Shown here piece by piece: positions 9,575 to 19,127 of a stretch of 64,000 nt of DNA. Location: assembly GCA_944325415.1 (NCBI GenBank), contig CALUZW010000002.1, forward strand, positions 1 through 64,000. Direction: 5' to 3'. Positions within the stretch are counted from its first letter, which is position 1, and every line of letters starts with the position of its first letter. Under the pieces are notes generated by a model, which was not told where the DNA came from, did no database searches, and saw only the letters and a list, made by a program, of their open reading frames with translations. A program made the translations under genes and the position numbers. Origin of the DNA: an uncultured Bacteroidales bacterium. GTDB lineage: Bacteria; Bacteroidota; Bacteroidia; Bacteroidales; UBA11471.

Positions 9575-10981
9575 TTATTTTACAGTGATTATTACCCGGG
9601 CATAGCGGGTCAATGCAGGCACTCCGTTGTCGGTAACTTCACAAATGACATGTATCGTCTCGCCTTTTTTCGCATCTTCGGGCACGACAAACGAACTCTT
9701 CACCCCACCGTTGCTGCTGAATGTTATGTCGCCGGGATAGCTGCCTGCCTCGCGATACTGCCACCATTTATATGTAAGTTTATCTCCATCAGGATCTTTT
9801 GTACCTTTCGCATTCAATTTCACTGTCTTGCCTGATGCTACATTCATATTATCATGAGCAACCACGACAACAGGGGCATGATTGGCCTCGTCGTAAGGTT
9901 TCACACACCAATCGGCACGAGCGGCAAAATCGTTCTGCAAAGGCTCTATCCAATGCCATGTGGGCCGGAGATAATCGATAAGCATCTGGTCATTTGGAAT
10001 GTTCTTTTTCAAGCGTGTACGCCCCCATGCATTACTGGTATACCAGCGACCCTCGGGATAGACATATCCCTCCTCCTCTACCGGATCGAGCCATGTATTC
10101 TCGCGCACCTTGACATAACGGCCGCCCCAGCCGCCCCAATCGGGGTGTTCTTCGTTGCGAAGGCCGGTAGGTATCACATGAAAATAGGCGGGCGAATCGC
10201 CCTCGGAACGGAAGTCGCCATTCTCATGCGCTTTATAAAGCGAACACAAGGGTCCATGGTTATGTATGACATTTGCATTCATCCATTTCCCCACCAGAAA
10301 TTGCTGCTGTTCGGCCGGCAGATATTTTTTCCAGTGATAAAAATAGGTGATAAACTGGTCGGAGATAATGGTAAGGATATTGTACTTGCCCCAATGCGGA
10401 CGGATATAGGACTGATAGGTAGAGTCTTGTTCCCAAATAAGAAAGAAACGAAGTTTTCCTGCCACATAATCCATCTTTTCGGGGTATTTCTCTTCGATGG
10501 TTTTCAGAGCCCGGGCTATCGTGTTGGTGCCACCCCAGGCCTGTATCCACACCGGACGATTATCGGTTTCGTCGAGCAACACCTTCACTATCAGGTTTGA
10601 GCCGGGGGTCTCTTCATCCATCTCGCCTTCGGCCTTCACGTTTCCAAGCACGGTGCGCTCACGCAGATAAGCCGGCGACGGATAGTCCTTGTCATGCTTC
10701 ACCAGATTGGGATATACCTTTTCGTAGGCATCAAGATAGGGATTTATCCAGTCGTCGCCCGCCCATTTATGGCCCTGCCAATGATATTGCGAACTCGACG
10801 TGATGATGCCCTCTATATCCCATTCGCTGGCATAGAGCAAGAAACGTACCATCGAACACTCATCGTCTATCTCGCCGTCGCTGGTTACAATCACCCTTGT
10901 CTTTGAGGTCGTATCGGCCTTGGCCATTGTAACACAACCGGCACAAAGAAGCAGAAACAGAAAAATCTTCGTTATTTTCAT
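9575..10981 (-). CDS. DUF1593 (Sde182 nucleoside-hydrolase-like) exported protein, copy A
   Basis: 468 residues with signal peptide MKITKIFLFLLLCAGCVTMAKA (a Cys is present, but no clear lipobox cleavage). The N-terminal domain keeps an Asp cluster of nucleoside-hydrolase type (VIVTSDGEIDDECS), as expected for a Ca2+-binding sugar site. It also has PVWIQAWGGTNTIARAL and WGGWGGRYV. The last 100 residues form an Ig-like domain (GTKDPDGDKLTYKWWQYRE). The family was first noted as cellulose-binding Sde182; I know of no proven enzymatic role. It is closely similar to copy B at 15265. Its start overlaps the stop of the upstream PL1 gene (ATGA). Confidence 0.9.
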   Translation of the reverse strand: MKITKIFLFLLLCAGCVTMAKADTTSKTRVIVTSDGEIDDECSMVRFLLYASEWDIEGIITSSSQYHWQGHKWAGDDWINPYLDAYEKVYPNLVKHDKDYPSPAYLRERTVLGNVKAEGEMDEETPGSNLIVKVLLDETDNRPVWIQAWGGTNTIARALKTIEEKYPEKMDYVAGKLRFFLIWEQDSTYQSYIRPHWGKYNILTIISDQFITYFYHWKKYLPAEQQQFLVGKWMNANVIHNHGPLCSLYKAHENGDFRSEGDSPAYFHVIPTGLRNEEHPDWGGWGGRYVKVRENTWLDPVEEEGYVYPEGRWYTSNAWGRTRLKKNIPNDQMLIDYLRPTWHWIEPLQNDFAARADWCVKPYDEANHAPVVVVAHDNMNVASGKTVKLNAKGTKDPDGDKLTYKWWQYREAGSYPGDITFSSNGGVKSSFVVPEDAKKGETIHVICEVTDNGVPALTRYARVIITVK

Positions 10982-12390
10982 ATAATGCTATTTAAATAGT
11001 TTTCAAGGTTTGTATATCCGTTCTTAGCTACGCCGTTACGGTCGCTGGCATCGTGAGGATTCAGGCCGTTTTTCTTTTCCCACTCATCGGGCATTCCGTC
11101 ATGGTCGCTATCGACCGGAGCCGGTAGGCTTTTCAGCTCGGGCCAGCCACCCACATTTTCCTGCGAATCAATCATTCCACAAGGTACCGATGAATCGGCC
11201 ACCCGTTTCTTGGTTTTATATGAAGCGCCTTCGTAAGTTGCTTTTCCACTACGCACCTCCTCTATAATGCGCGCATCTACCGCATCGCGACGGGGGAATA
11301 CACATCCGGCTCCCTTCAATACCGATTCATATGCCTCCTCGGCTGTCTCTTGGTTGATCTTCATCGCATCCCAAGGCTTGTCCAATTTCAACACTTTTAT
11401 CGCCTCATCACCGCCGGATGCCTGAACGCCACCAGCCCAATTGTCTGCCGTGACTTTATCATTTCCTACGACAACATTATCGGCCACGTACCAACGTCCG
11501 TAATTATCAATATTTCCCCGATACGACGGAGCAACTATCCGATAGGACACCTCTCCCGGTTGTGTTGCAGGACCGGGTTTATAGTAATTGGCAACCATGT
11601 TGATGTAAAAACAATCTTTCGGATTTGTCGACTGGGTTATATGAATATATTCCCCGCCATAACTGCTGTTGTAACCCCAGTTATAGATAACATTGTTGCG
11701 ATAGTCGTTATATCCACCGCCCGATGCCCAACGCGGGTTACGGCTCGAATGATGCGCTATCAGGTTGTGATGATAAGTACTATAATTGGACCCCCATATA
11801 CCGCCGAAACCGTGCGCTCCTTTCACATGATTGGAATCAAACAGGCTCTCGGTAATCATACACCACTGTATCGTAACATTCTCACATATATATATCGACA
11901 TAGCCTCATCTATACTCCAACTGGCCGATACATGATCGAGAATAATATTCTTATGTCGTCTACTGCTTACCGCATCGGTATCGGCTCCGGTCTCGTCGCC
12001 CAGACGCACACGAATATAGCGAATGATAACTTCGTCGGCATCGATACTCAGCGGATAGCGTTTGATACAGATACCATCGCCGGGAGCGGTCTGCCCGGCA
12101 ATGGTGATGTAGGGATTACGTATCCGCAACGGTTTTTTCAAATCAATGGTACCGGATACCCGGAAGATAACCGTTCGCGGACCTTCGGCTTCGACGGCAG
12201 CCCGCAGACTGCCTTCGCCCGAGTCGTTGAGATTGGTTACCTCATATACAGCTCCGCCGCGACCACCGACGGTATATTTACCGTATCCTTCGGCCGTAGG
12301 GAATGCCAATACTTTATTTTTCTCTGCACTGCAAATCTGGGGCGCCAATACGGCAACTACCCCCCAAAGGAAAAAGAGACATCGTTTCAT
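10978..12390 (-). CDS. PL1 pectate lyase, copy A
   Basis: 470 residues with a signal peptide (MKRCLFFLWGVVAVLAPQICSA). A right-handed beta-helix of the pectate lyase superfamily is shown by GYGKYTVGGRGGAVYEVTNL at the start, ILDHVSASWSIDEAMS, and the catalytic Arg region HHSSRNPRWASGGGYNDYRN. The C-terminal DSDHDGMPDEWEKKNGLNP is a calcium-binding repeat often found behind such domains. It cleaves homogalacturonan-type pectin by beta-elimination. It is strongly similar to copy B at 13572 but lacks the C-terminal sorting domain of that copy. It overlaps the DUF1593 copy A gene by 4 bp. Confidence 0.92.
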   Translation of the reverse strand: MKRCLFFLWGVVAVLAPQICSAEKNKVLAFPTAEGYGKYTVGGRGGAVYEVTNLNDSGEGSLRAAVEAEGPRTVIFRVSGTIDLKKPLRIRNPYITIAGQTAPGDGICIKRYPLSIDADEVIIRYIRVRLGDETGADTDAVSSRRHKNIILDHVSASWSIDEAMSIYICENVTIQWCMITESLFDSNHVKGAHGFGGIWGSNYSTYHHNLIAHHSSRNPRWASGGGYNDYRNNVIYNWGYNSSYGGEYIHITQSTNPKDCFYINMVANYYKPGPATQPGEVSYRIVAPSYRGNIDNYGRWYVADNVVVGNDKVTADNWAGGVQASGGDEAIKVLKLDKPWDAMKINQETAEEAYESVLKGAGCVFPRRDAVDARIIEEVRSGKATYEGASYKTKKRVADSSVPCGMIDSQENVGGWPELKSLPAPVDSDHDGMPDEWEKKNGLNPHDASDRNGVAKNGYTNLENYLNSII

Positions 12391-12443
12391 GGTTATAGAT
12401 CTTGGTTTGAAGTTATTATATTATATATCGATTTTCCGGTTTA

Positions 12444-13421
12444 CTATTTTTGTTCCGCCTCTTTCATCTTTTTAAAGACACTCTCTTTTACCTTGAATAT
12501 GGTACCATGTTTATGGCCTTTGGGATAAGAGATTTTATCATCGATGGGCGTGAACGTCTTGAAATCGCGGGTAGATACTGCTCCATAGCGGAACTCACGA
12601 TAGACATCGAAATAGATAAGCCACTCATCGCCCACCTTGACGGCACAGGGCCCCTCGGAATAAGTCGGTCCGAAATTGACAGTAGGATTGGAGAAAGGCC
12701 CTTCGGGGTTATCGGAAAAGACACAAAAGAGATTGCTGTAATTGGGTTTACGATTGTCTTTGATAATAAAGACATAGTCTTTCTCACCCCGTTTCAACAG
12801 ATAGCCATCGATGGAGTTGTAGCCGGGGTCGTAAAATTTCTTCGCCGGGGCAAATGTTTCAAAGTCTTTGGTGGTCGTATAATAGGAACGATGAGCCTTG
12901 TTCTGCCCCAACTTATCGGCTTCGGTATATTGCTCGGGCAATATCGCCGAAGACCATATAATCATAAACTGCTCGTTAACATCGTCATAGAAAAGTTCGG
13001 GTGCCCATACGTTGTTGGTTGCCGAATCGGCCATCACGCGTATTTCGCGCTGCTCACTCCAATGAATCAAATCATTTGAAGAGGAATATCCAAAACCTTG
13101 CTCTCCGTTCCAACTGATAGTCCATACCAGATGAAACGTTCCGTCGGGGCCCTGTACTATGGAAGGATCACGCATCATGGGAGAGCCGTAAAATTTGGGT
13201 TCTTCCATCTTCTTTGTGTGATAATCGTAATAAATCTTCTGATTGCCAATCTCTGGTTTGAGCCATACGTCTGCCAAACTATCCCAATTATATCCGTCAT
13301 AACTGTACAGGAAATGCAATCCGTCCAAAGCCGGCTCCCGATGAGAGGTAAACAGATAGACCTCTTTCTCTCCACAAGAAAAAAGCAACAGACAGAACCA
13401 GACAAAAGCAACTATTCTCAT
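12444..13421 (-). CDS. GH43-like (five-bladed beta-propeller) lipoprotein
   Basis: About 325 residues from the ATG at 13421, preferred over an upstream start at 13463 because it places a lipoprotein signal at the N-terminus (MRIVAFVWFCLLLFSC). The mature part resembles GH43/GH32-type beta-propellers: MMRDPSIVQGPDGTFHLVWT (catalytic-base region), NNVWAPELFYDD, and YSEGPCAVKVGDEWLIYFD with the candidate acid Glu. Likely activities are arabinofuranosidase or xylosidase/galactosidase on pectin side chains; the subfamily is not resolved. It sits between the two PL1 genes, after a 150-bp gap that is the largest within this operon and could hold a second promoter, though none is obvious. Confidence 0.82.
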   Translation of the reverse strand: MRIVAFVWFCLLLFSCGEKEVYLFTSHREPALDGLHFLYSYDGYNWDSLADVWLKPEIGNQKIYYDYHTKKMEEPKFYGSPMMRDPSIVQGPDGTFHLVWTISWNGEQGFGYSSSNDLIHWSEQREIRVMADSATNNVWAPELFYDDVNEQFMIIWSSAILPEQYTEADKLGQNKAHRSYYTTTKDFETFAPAKKFYDPGYNSIDGYLLKRGEKDYVFIIKDNRKPNYSNLFCVFSDNPEGPFSNPTVNFGPTYSEGPCAVKVGDEWLIYFDVYREFRYGAVSTRDFKTFTPIDDKISYPKGHKHGTIFKVKESVFKKMKEAEQK

Positions 13422-13571
13422 CATAAATGTTTTTAAAATGTTTATCCGACGCGACTTCCACAACAGTGAGAGCCACGTCGAATAAACAGAATATCATGTA
13501 TGCAGCAACATAAGTCGACTATACATATTTATACGCTTCTTGGCAGAAATAGCAAATTTTTTCTCATTTTT

Positions 13572-15248
13572 CTATCGTAAAATCAACAGAGAGTGGAGAT
13601 TCGCGCCCTTTTCAACTTTGACGATATAAGTACCTTGCGACAGGAACGAGAGGTCAACCGACACTCCATCTGTTACCATCTGACACACTTCGACACCCGA
13701 AAGGGTATAGAGCGAGAGGGTAGCTCCAAGGGCTTCGGGCGACAACGACAGCATGGCCGTTTCGGGACACCAGGTTGCCGAGAATGTTTCGGCATCGGCT
13801 GCGAGCGACTCGAGAGATGCTCCGGAGAAATCGGCATTCATGGTCTCCCCGGCCAGGCTGTTGATATAGACTTCAAGAGCCGTGTATCCGTCGGCATTGA
13901 GCCGGTTATTGTCGGGAGTCTGCGGGTCGAGACCGTGCTTCAACTCCCACTCATCAGGCATTCCGTCGTCGTCAGAATCAATCGGCGCCGGCTCACTCTT
14001 CAATTCAGGCCATCCTCCTACGTCTTCTTGTGAATCGATAATGCCACATATCTGTGTTGCATCAGGAACTTTTTTATTTTCTTTATACGTAACACCTTCA
14101 TATGTAGCGTATCCGTTCAAGACTTCATCGGCAATACGGAAATCGACATCATCTCGGTAAGGACGAGAAGCACCTGCATCTTCCACAACAGCATAGAAAG
14201 CCTCCTCGGGTGTCTGCTCATTTATGGACATAGCCGGCCAGGGTTCCAACTTACGCATTTTCAACATCATATCGGTAGATAATCCTTGCACACCTCCGGC
14301 CCAGTTGTTGTTTGAGACCGTAGAATTTCCTTCAACAAAATTACCACTGACATACCAGCGTCCGTAATCGGTCTCACTGCGATAGCCCGGGTCGGCAATA
14401 CGGTACGTAACTTCACCAGGTTGCGTAGCCGGACCAGGTTTGTAATAGTTCGATACCATATTCACTTCAAAAAAGTTATAGGTATCTTCACTACCTACTT
14501 GAAAACCTTCTCCGCCATAACAACTGTTATATCCCCAGTTGTACACCACATTGTTACGATAATCATTATATCCTGCCCCCGATGCCCAACGCGGATTCCG
14601 ACTCGAATGGTGAGCTATCAGGTTGTGATGGTAGGTACTGTAATTAGAGCCCCATATTCCGCCGAATCCATGTGAGCCTTTTGAATGATTCGAGTTATAA
14701 AGACTCTCCGTAATCATACACCATTGAATCGTTACATTCTCGCAATGGTATATCGACATCGTTTCATCAATACTCCAACTGGCCGATACATGGTCAAGTA
14801 TAAGGTTTTTATGATACCGACAACCTATGGCATCAGCTTCTTGTCCTGTTTCATCGCCAAGCCGTATACGGATATAACGGATAATTACCTCGTCGGCATC
14901 GATATTCAACGGATAACGTTTGATGCAGATACCTTGTCCCGGTGCCGTCTGTCCGGCGATTGTGATATAAGGATTCTTTATTTTCAAGGCACTTTTCAGG
15001 TCGATGGTTCCCGATACACGGAAGACAACGGTACGGGGACCCGAAGCATCGATAGCTGCACGCAAGCTGCCTTCGCCCGAATCGTTCAGATTGGTTACTT
15101 CTATCACTTTACCGCCACGACCGCCGACGGTGTACTTGCCATATCCTTCGGCTGTCGGGAATGCCAGCAGGCCTTCTGTCTCCTGTGCCATGACCGGCAT
15201 AAGACCCAGACAAAGACTTGCCACTGAAAACAAAATGGCTTTTTTCAT
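13572..15248 (-). CDS. PL1 pectate lyase, copy B, with type IX secretion tail
   Basis: 558 residues with a signal peptide ending near VMAQ. The lyase domain has the same motifs as copy A (ILDHVSASWSIDETMS, HHSSRNPRWASGAGYNDYRN) and the same calcium-binding segment (DSDDDGMPDEWELKHGLDP). An extra 85 C-terminal residues form a small beta domain (LYTLSGVEVCQ, FLSQGTYIVKVEKG) ending in LLILR, typical of the type A sorting domain used by the type IX secretion system. This copy is therefore probably secreted or surface-attached, while copy A should stay in the envelope. Gap to the next upstream gene is 16 bp. Confidence 0.92.
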   Translation of the reverse strand: MKKAILFSVASLCLGLMPVMAQETEGLLAFPTAEGYGKYTVGGRGGKVIEVTNLNDSGEGSLRAAIDASGPRTVVFRVSGTIDLKSALKIKNPYITIAGQTAPGQGICIKRYPLNIDADEVIIRYIRIRLGDETGQEADAIGCRYHKNLILDHVSASWSIDETMSIYHCENVTIQWCMITESLYNSNHSKGSHGFGGIWGSNYSTYHHNLIAHHSSRNPRWASGAGYNDYRNNVVYNWGYNSCYGGEGFQVGSEDTYNFFEVNMVSNYYKPGPATQPGEVTYRIADPGYRSETDYGRWYVSGNFVEGNSTVSNNNWAGGVQGLSTDMMLKMRKLEPWPAMSINEQTPEEAFYAVVEDAGASRPYRDDVDFRIADEVLNGYATYEGVTYKENKKVPDATQICGIIDSQEDVGGWPELKSEPAPIDSDDDGMPDEWELKHGLDPQTPDNNRLNADGYTALEVYINSLAGETMNADFSGASLESLAADAETFSATWCPETAMLSLSPEALGATLSLYTLSGVEVCQMVTDGVSVDLSFLSQGTYIVKVEKGANLHSLLILR

Positions 15249-15264
15249 GGTTACTTATTTATGT

Positions 15265-16695
15265 TTATTTAATATGGATAACAACTCGCTGATAACGGGT
15301 AAGATGCGGTTCACCATCGTCGGTTACAGAACAAATGATATGCAACGTCTGCCCTTTCTCGGCATCGGCCGGGATATACACCTCGGCTGTCTCATCTACC
15401 GAAACAACCTCCACGTCGCCCTTATAGGAACTTGCATCGCGATAGGGACGCCAATTGTAGGAAAGCATGTCGCCATCGGGGTCGGTTGTACCGCTGGCGC
15501 TCAGTTTCACCGTCTCGCCGGGCGAAGCGGTAAGGCTGTTACCATGAGCCAATACCACTACGGGCTGGTGATTGGCCTCTTCGTAAGACTTGACACACCA
15601 GTCGGCACGGGCGGCAAAATCGTTCTGCATGGCCTTGCTCCACATCCACATGGGTCTGAAATAAGCGGCACGCTCCTCGGCCGTAGTTGTCGTACCGGGA
15701 CGAAGGCTGCAACGGCCCCACCCGTTAGAGCCGTACCAGCGACCTTCGGGGTAGGTATATCCTTCAACCGGGACAGGATCGAGCCAGGTATTCTCACGTA
15801 CCTTGACATAACGGCCGCCCCAACCGCCCCAATCGGGGTTCTCTTCATTGCCCAGCCCTGTGGGTATGACATGGAGATAGGCTGGAGAGTCGCCCTCGGA
15901 ACGGAAGTCGCCATTCTCATGGGCCTTATACAGCGAACATAAAGCACCATGCCCTTGCAGAATATTCTGCTTCATCCACGGGCCTTCGAAATAAGGTTGA
16001 ACTTCAACCGGCTGTACCATTTTCCAACGATAGGCAATAGCCTCGAACTGGTCGGATATAATGGTGAGGATATTGTACTTGCCCCAATGCGGACGGATAT
16101 AGGACTGATAGGTCGAGTCTTGTTCCCAGATAAAGAAGAAGCGCAACTTTCCAGCCACTTCGGCCATACGGTCGGGATACTTCTCCTCGATGCTTTTCAG
16201 GGCACGGGCTATGGTATTGGTACCGCCCCAGGCCTGTATCCACACCGAACGATTGTCGCTCCGGTCGAGCAACACCTCCTCGATGCGACGCGAGCCATCG
16301 GTTACCTGATCCATCTCCCCTTCGGCATCGACATTGCCCAGATAGGTGTGTGTGCGCAAATATTCGGGAGTAGGATAGTTTTTGTCGTGTTGTACCAGGT
16401 TGGGATAGACCTCCTCATAGGCATCGAGAATGGGGTTGAGCCAATCATCACCAGCCCAATTATGACCTCTCCAATGATATTGAGAACTCGATGTTATAAT
16501 CGCCTCTATATCCCACTCGTTGGCATAAAGAAGAAAACGTATCATCGAACATTCATCATCTATTTCACCGTCGCTGGTAACAATTACCCGCAGGCGTTCC
16601 GACGATTCTCCTTCACTATTGGGTTGCTGTGTACAAGATGAAAACCAAACCGCACACAATAATATGCAACATACACTCAAAAACTTGTTCTTCAT
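15265..16695 (-). CDS. DUF1593 (Sde182-like) lipoprotein, copy B
   Basis: 476 residues with lipoprotein signal MKNKFLSVCCILLCAVWFSSC. Same two-domain plan as copy A: nucleoside-hydrolase-like domain with VIVTSDGEIDDECSM and SVWIQAWGGTNTIARAL, then an Ig-like C-terminal domain with GTTDPDGDMLSYNWRPYRD. DNA similarity to copy A is visible over long stretches, so the two come from a fairly recent duplication. It lies directly upstream of PL1 copy B, while copy A lies directly downstream of PL1 copy A. Substrate unknown; a role on pectin-derived glycosides is inferred from the neighbours. Confidence 0.9.
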   Translation of the reverse strand: MKNKFLSVCCILLCAVWFSSCTQQPNSEGESSERLRVIVTSDGEIDDECSMIRFLLYANEWDIEAIITSSSQYHWRGHNWAGDDWLNPILDAYEEVYPNLVQHDKNYPTPEYLRTHTYLGNVDAEGEMDQVTDGSRRIEEVLLDRSDNRSVWIQAWGGTNTIARALKSIEEKYPDRMAEVAGKLRFFFIWEQDSTYQSYIRPHWGKYNILTIISDQFEAIAYRWKMVQPVEVQPYFEGPWMKQNILQGHGALCSLYKAHENGDFRSEGDSPAYLHVIPTGLGNEENPDWGGWGGRYVKVRENTWLDPVPVEGYTYPEGRWYGSNGWGRCSLRPGTTTTAEERAAYFRPMWMWSKAMQNDFAARADWCVKSYEEANHQPVVVLAHGNSLTASPGETVKLSASGTTDPDGDMLSYNWRPYRDASSYKGDVEVVSVDETAEVYIPADAEKGQTLHIICSVTDDGEPHLTRYQRVVIHIK

Positions 16696-16717
16696 AATCG
16701 TAATTTTATTCTAAAAA

Positions 16718-17995
16718 TCATTTCAACCAACTCCACCGCTCGGCCCAGTCGTCGAGGACGTCGTTACGCCACTTCGACACGGTTTTGAATCCTTGCCAGG
16801 CACCATCGAACAGTTCACGGTCCTGACGGTCGGTATACCAATGGGCTCCCACTTCATAACTGTCGGCACTCTTCTTTCCCGGCCACAGACGGTCTACAAC
16901 GAATACTCCCGTTGCACCATTGAGCTGTTCAATATCGGAAACAATACGATAGTCGAGTGTTGCGGGAGCCTTGGGAGCATACCGTACGGCATAAATGCCG
17001 TTGCCGAGGTAGACACCGGCCCATGTCTGACGGTCGATGATAAAGTCGAAACAACGGGTACCTGCCGGCTTATCGATTTGAGGACCGTCGAAGCGAAACT
17101 CTACGACCGAATATACCGGTACGGTGTCTTGCAACGTCGTATGACGGGTATATATCGTACGGGTAGAGTATGACGTTTTTTCAAAACTTCCTCCCCAACT
17201 CTCGCCTTCGGGCATTTCGGGATTACCGTTCATGACATAGAGCAGCGACGGCGTGTCGCCCATCTTTACCTGTCCATCGTAATAGTCGATAAAATCGGCA
17301 CCAAGTTTACCGGCACCCTTTATAAAGGTCTCATAATAGCGCTTGTTGTAGATGTCGTCTTTTTTATTGTTACCAATGAATCCCCGGTAGGAAGCATTAT
17401 TCTCGATAATCCACAAATCGGGGAAATTCTCGGCAATATAGGCGTAACTGTTTACACCCCACTTCTTGTTGGGGCCGCCAATCCAGTAGACCCGAATACG
17501 GGGCAGAATATCGGGAGCATCATGCAAGGCCTGAGCCACATCGTCAAGGGTTCCCCACACAAGAATCCACAACGGACGGGTATCGTTCTTGCGGGCACAG
17601 GAGACAATCCATTCCGACCCTTCGGTAGGGGTTTCATAGCCACAGTAGGGTTGCAGCCCCTTGCGGCCCTGCTTGCAGAGGCTACGCAAGGAGTCGGGCG
17701 ACAGACAGCCGGCAGCATGACTCTTCAACCGGTCGTAATCGTCCTCATACAGATCTATCATGCGAAGTATCTCCTCTTTTGAGCCTTCACCGAAAGAGGG
17801 CGACGATACCAGCCCCTCGATATCGAAACAGTCGCTGTACATGAGCAGATGCGCCATCGACTGGTTGTCGTCGGGGTCGGTACCTCCGATATCGGTACTA
17901 ATCAATACCCGGTGTTTCTGGGGTGTATTTTCGGCGGTGCAGGCCCACAAGGAAGCCACACACAGCGACAGGAACAAAATGCAGTATTTTTTCAT
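16718..17995 (-). CDS. DUF1593-family lipoprotein, copy C (divergent)
   Basis: 425 residues with lipoprotein signal MKKYCILFLSLCVASLWAC. The nucleoside-hydrolase-like Asp cluster is present as STDIGGTDPDDNQS, which is closer to the classical nucleoside hydrolase DTDxGxDD pattern than copies A and B. RPLWILVWGTLDDVAQAL matches the second family motif and WGGSF the third. The C-terminal part differs from the other copies and lacks a clear Ig-like DPDG repeat. Spacing is 22 bp on each side, so it belongs to the operon. No activity is known to me. Confidence 0.85.
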   Translation of the reverse strand: MKKYCILFLSLCVASLWACTAENTPQKHRVLISTDIGGTDPDDNQSMAHLLMYSDCFDIEGLVSSPSFGEGSKEEILRMIDLYEDDYDRLKSHAAGCLSPDSLRSLCKQGRKGLQPYCGYETPTEGSEWIVSCARKNDTRPLWILVWGTLDDVAQALHDAPDILPRIRVYWIGGPNKKWGVNSYAYIAENFPDLWIIENNASYRGFIGNNKKDDIYNKRYYETFIKGAGKLGADFIDYYDGQVKMGDTPSLLYVMNGNPEMPEGESWGGSFEKTSYSTRTIYTRHTTLQDTVPVYSVVEFRFDGPQIDKPAGTRCFDFIIDRQTWAGVYLGNGIYAVRYAPKAPATLDYRIVSDIEQLNGATGVFVVDRLWPGKKSADSYEVGAHWYTDRQDRELFDGAWQGFKTVSKWRNDVLDDWAERWSWLK

Positions 17996-18017
17996 AGCGA
18001 ATGGATATAATTCAATT

Positions 18018-19116
18018 TCAATCTTTCAACCCGTTTGCTTCAAGCCACTTGGGATAGGTTTTCAGCACTTTTCCGGGGTTGTTGCAATACCAGGAGTAAC
18101 CACCGCGGCGTTCCTGACCAATCTCTTCGAGAGAGTTTTTCTTGATACCGTTGCGGTCGGAGAAGTAAGGTTTCTGCGTCTCCAAATCGTAAAAGCGCCC
18201 CCATACCATAGAGCCTTCCCTCGGGAACAAGGCGGGAATCTCTTTTACCATTCTTGTCGCGGAAACGTTCATAGCGCATATCGGCAATCTTGTGTTCGTC
18301 AAACCATTTAACGGCACTCTTCACAGCCTTAACGACATCGTCGGAGGGGTGAGGTATCGACATCAGCAGCAGAACGATATTGGCCGACTCGGCACCGCTT
18401 ATCGAGGGCAACTCATAGGCTCTGGCCTTGACCGGTTGCAGCGTAACAGAGTCGTGCTGGGCACACCATGCCGTCAACTTGCCGTCGATTAAGATTTGCG
18501 ACTTCAAGATGCAGTCTACCCCCTTGTCGAAAGAGGCTTTGGCCTGGGCTCTTACCTCGTCGCCCAATGCCAGCGAGCGGAAACAGGGAGCGTCGGTGAA
18601 AATATCTCTGAGCATATTCATCACGTTCACATAGGCGTTGTCGTTATAGGTAACCTGGCCCGAATAGGAGACCGAACGTCCCTTACGCACCGGATAGAAC
18701 TGCGGCCACCCGCCGTTGTCGTACTGGGCTTCGAGAATATAGTTGAACGCCTTCAAAAAGGCATTGCGATATCTTTCGTCTTTCCGATAGGTATATACCT
18801 TGGCCAGGAATCGCATTTCAGAGAGCGTAGCCCCGTTGTCGAACGTTGCTCCGATACCCGACTTGCGCACCCGGGCCATCTCCTCCTGATTGACATGCTT
18901 ATGAAATCCCACGTTCTTGGGCCAGCCCCCTATCGCGGTCTGATAGTGCAATACCGTATCGGCAATGTTTACAGCTTGCTCGGTGCCATACCACTCGGCG
19001 GACATTCCCGTCGAAACTTTTTGCCAGGATAGTTTCGACAAATCTTGTTGGGCCGAAAGCCCAACAAGATTAACACATAGGAAAAAGAACAATACAGACG
19101 TTTTTACCTTATACAT
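18018..19116 (-). pseudogene. PL10 pectate lyase gene broken by an apparent +1 frameshift
   Basis: The frame from 19116 encodes a signal peptide (ending near GLSAQ) and most of a PL10 pectate lyase: AIGGWPKNVGFHKH, NGGWPQFYP, and RAYELPSISGAESANIVLL. After RDKNG the frame continues into unrelated sequence and stops at 18040. The missing C-terminus is in the next frame, ending at 18018: KEIPALFPREGSMVWGRFYD, SDRNGI, ERRGGYSWY. Removing one T from TTTT near 18252-18255 (AAAA on the coding strand) joins them as DKNGKEIPAL. The repaired protein would be about 366 residues. Either the gene is inactivated or the read has a one-base error. It lies within the operon (11 bp to the upstream gene, 22 bp to the next). 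Confidence 0.88.
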
Positions 19117-19127
19117 AATACCTATGG

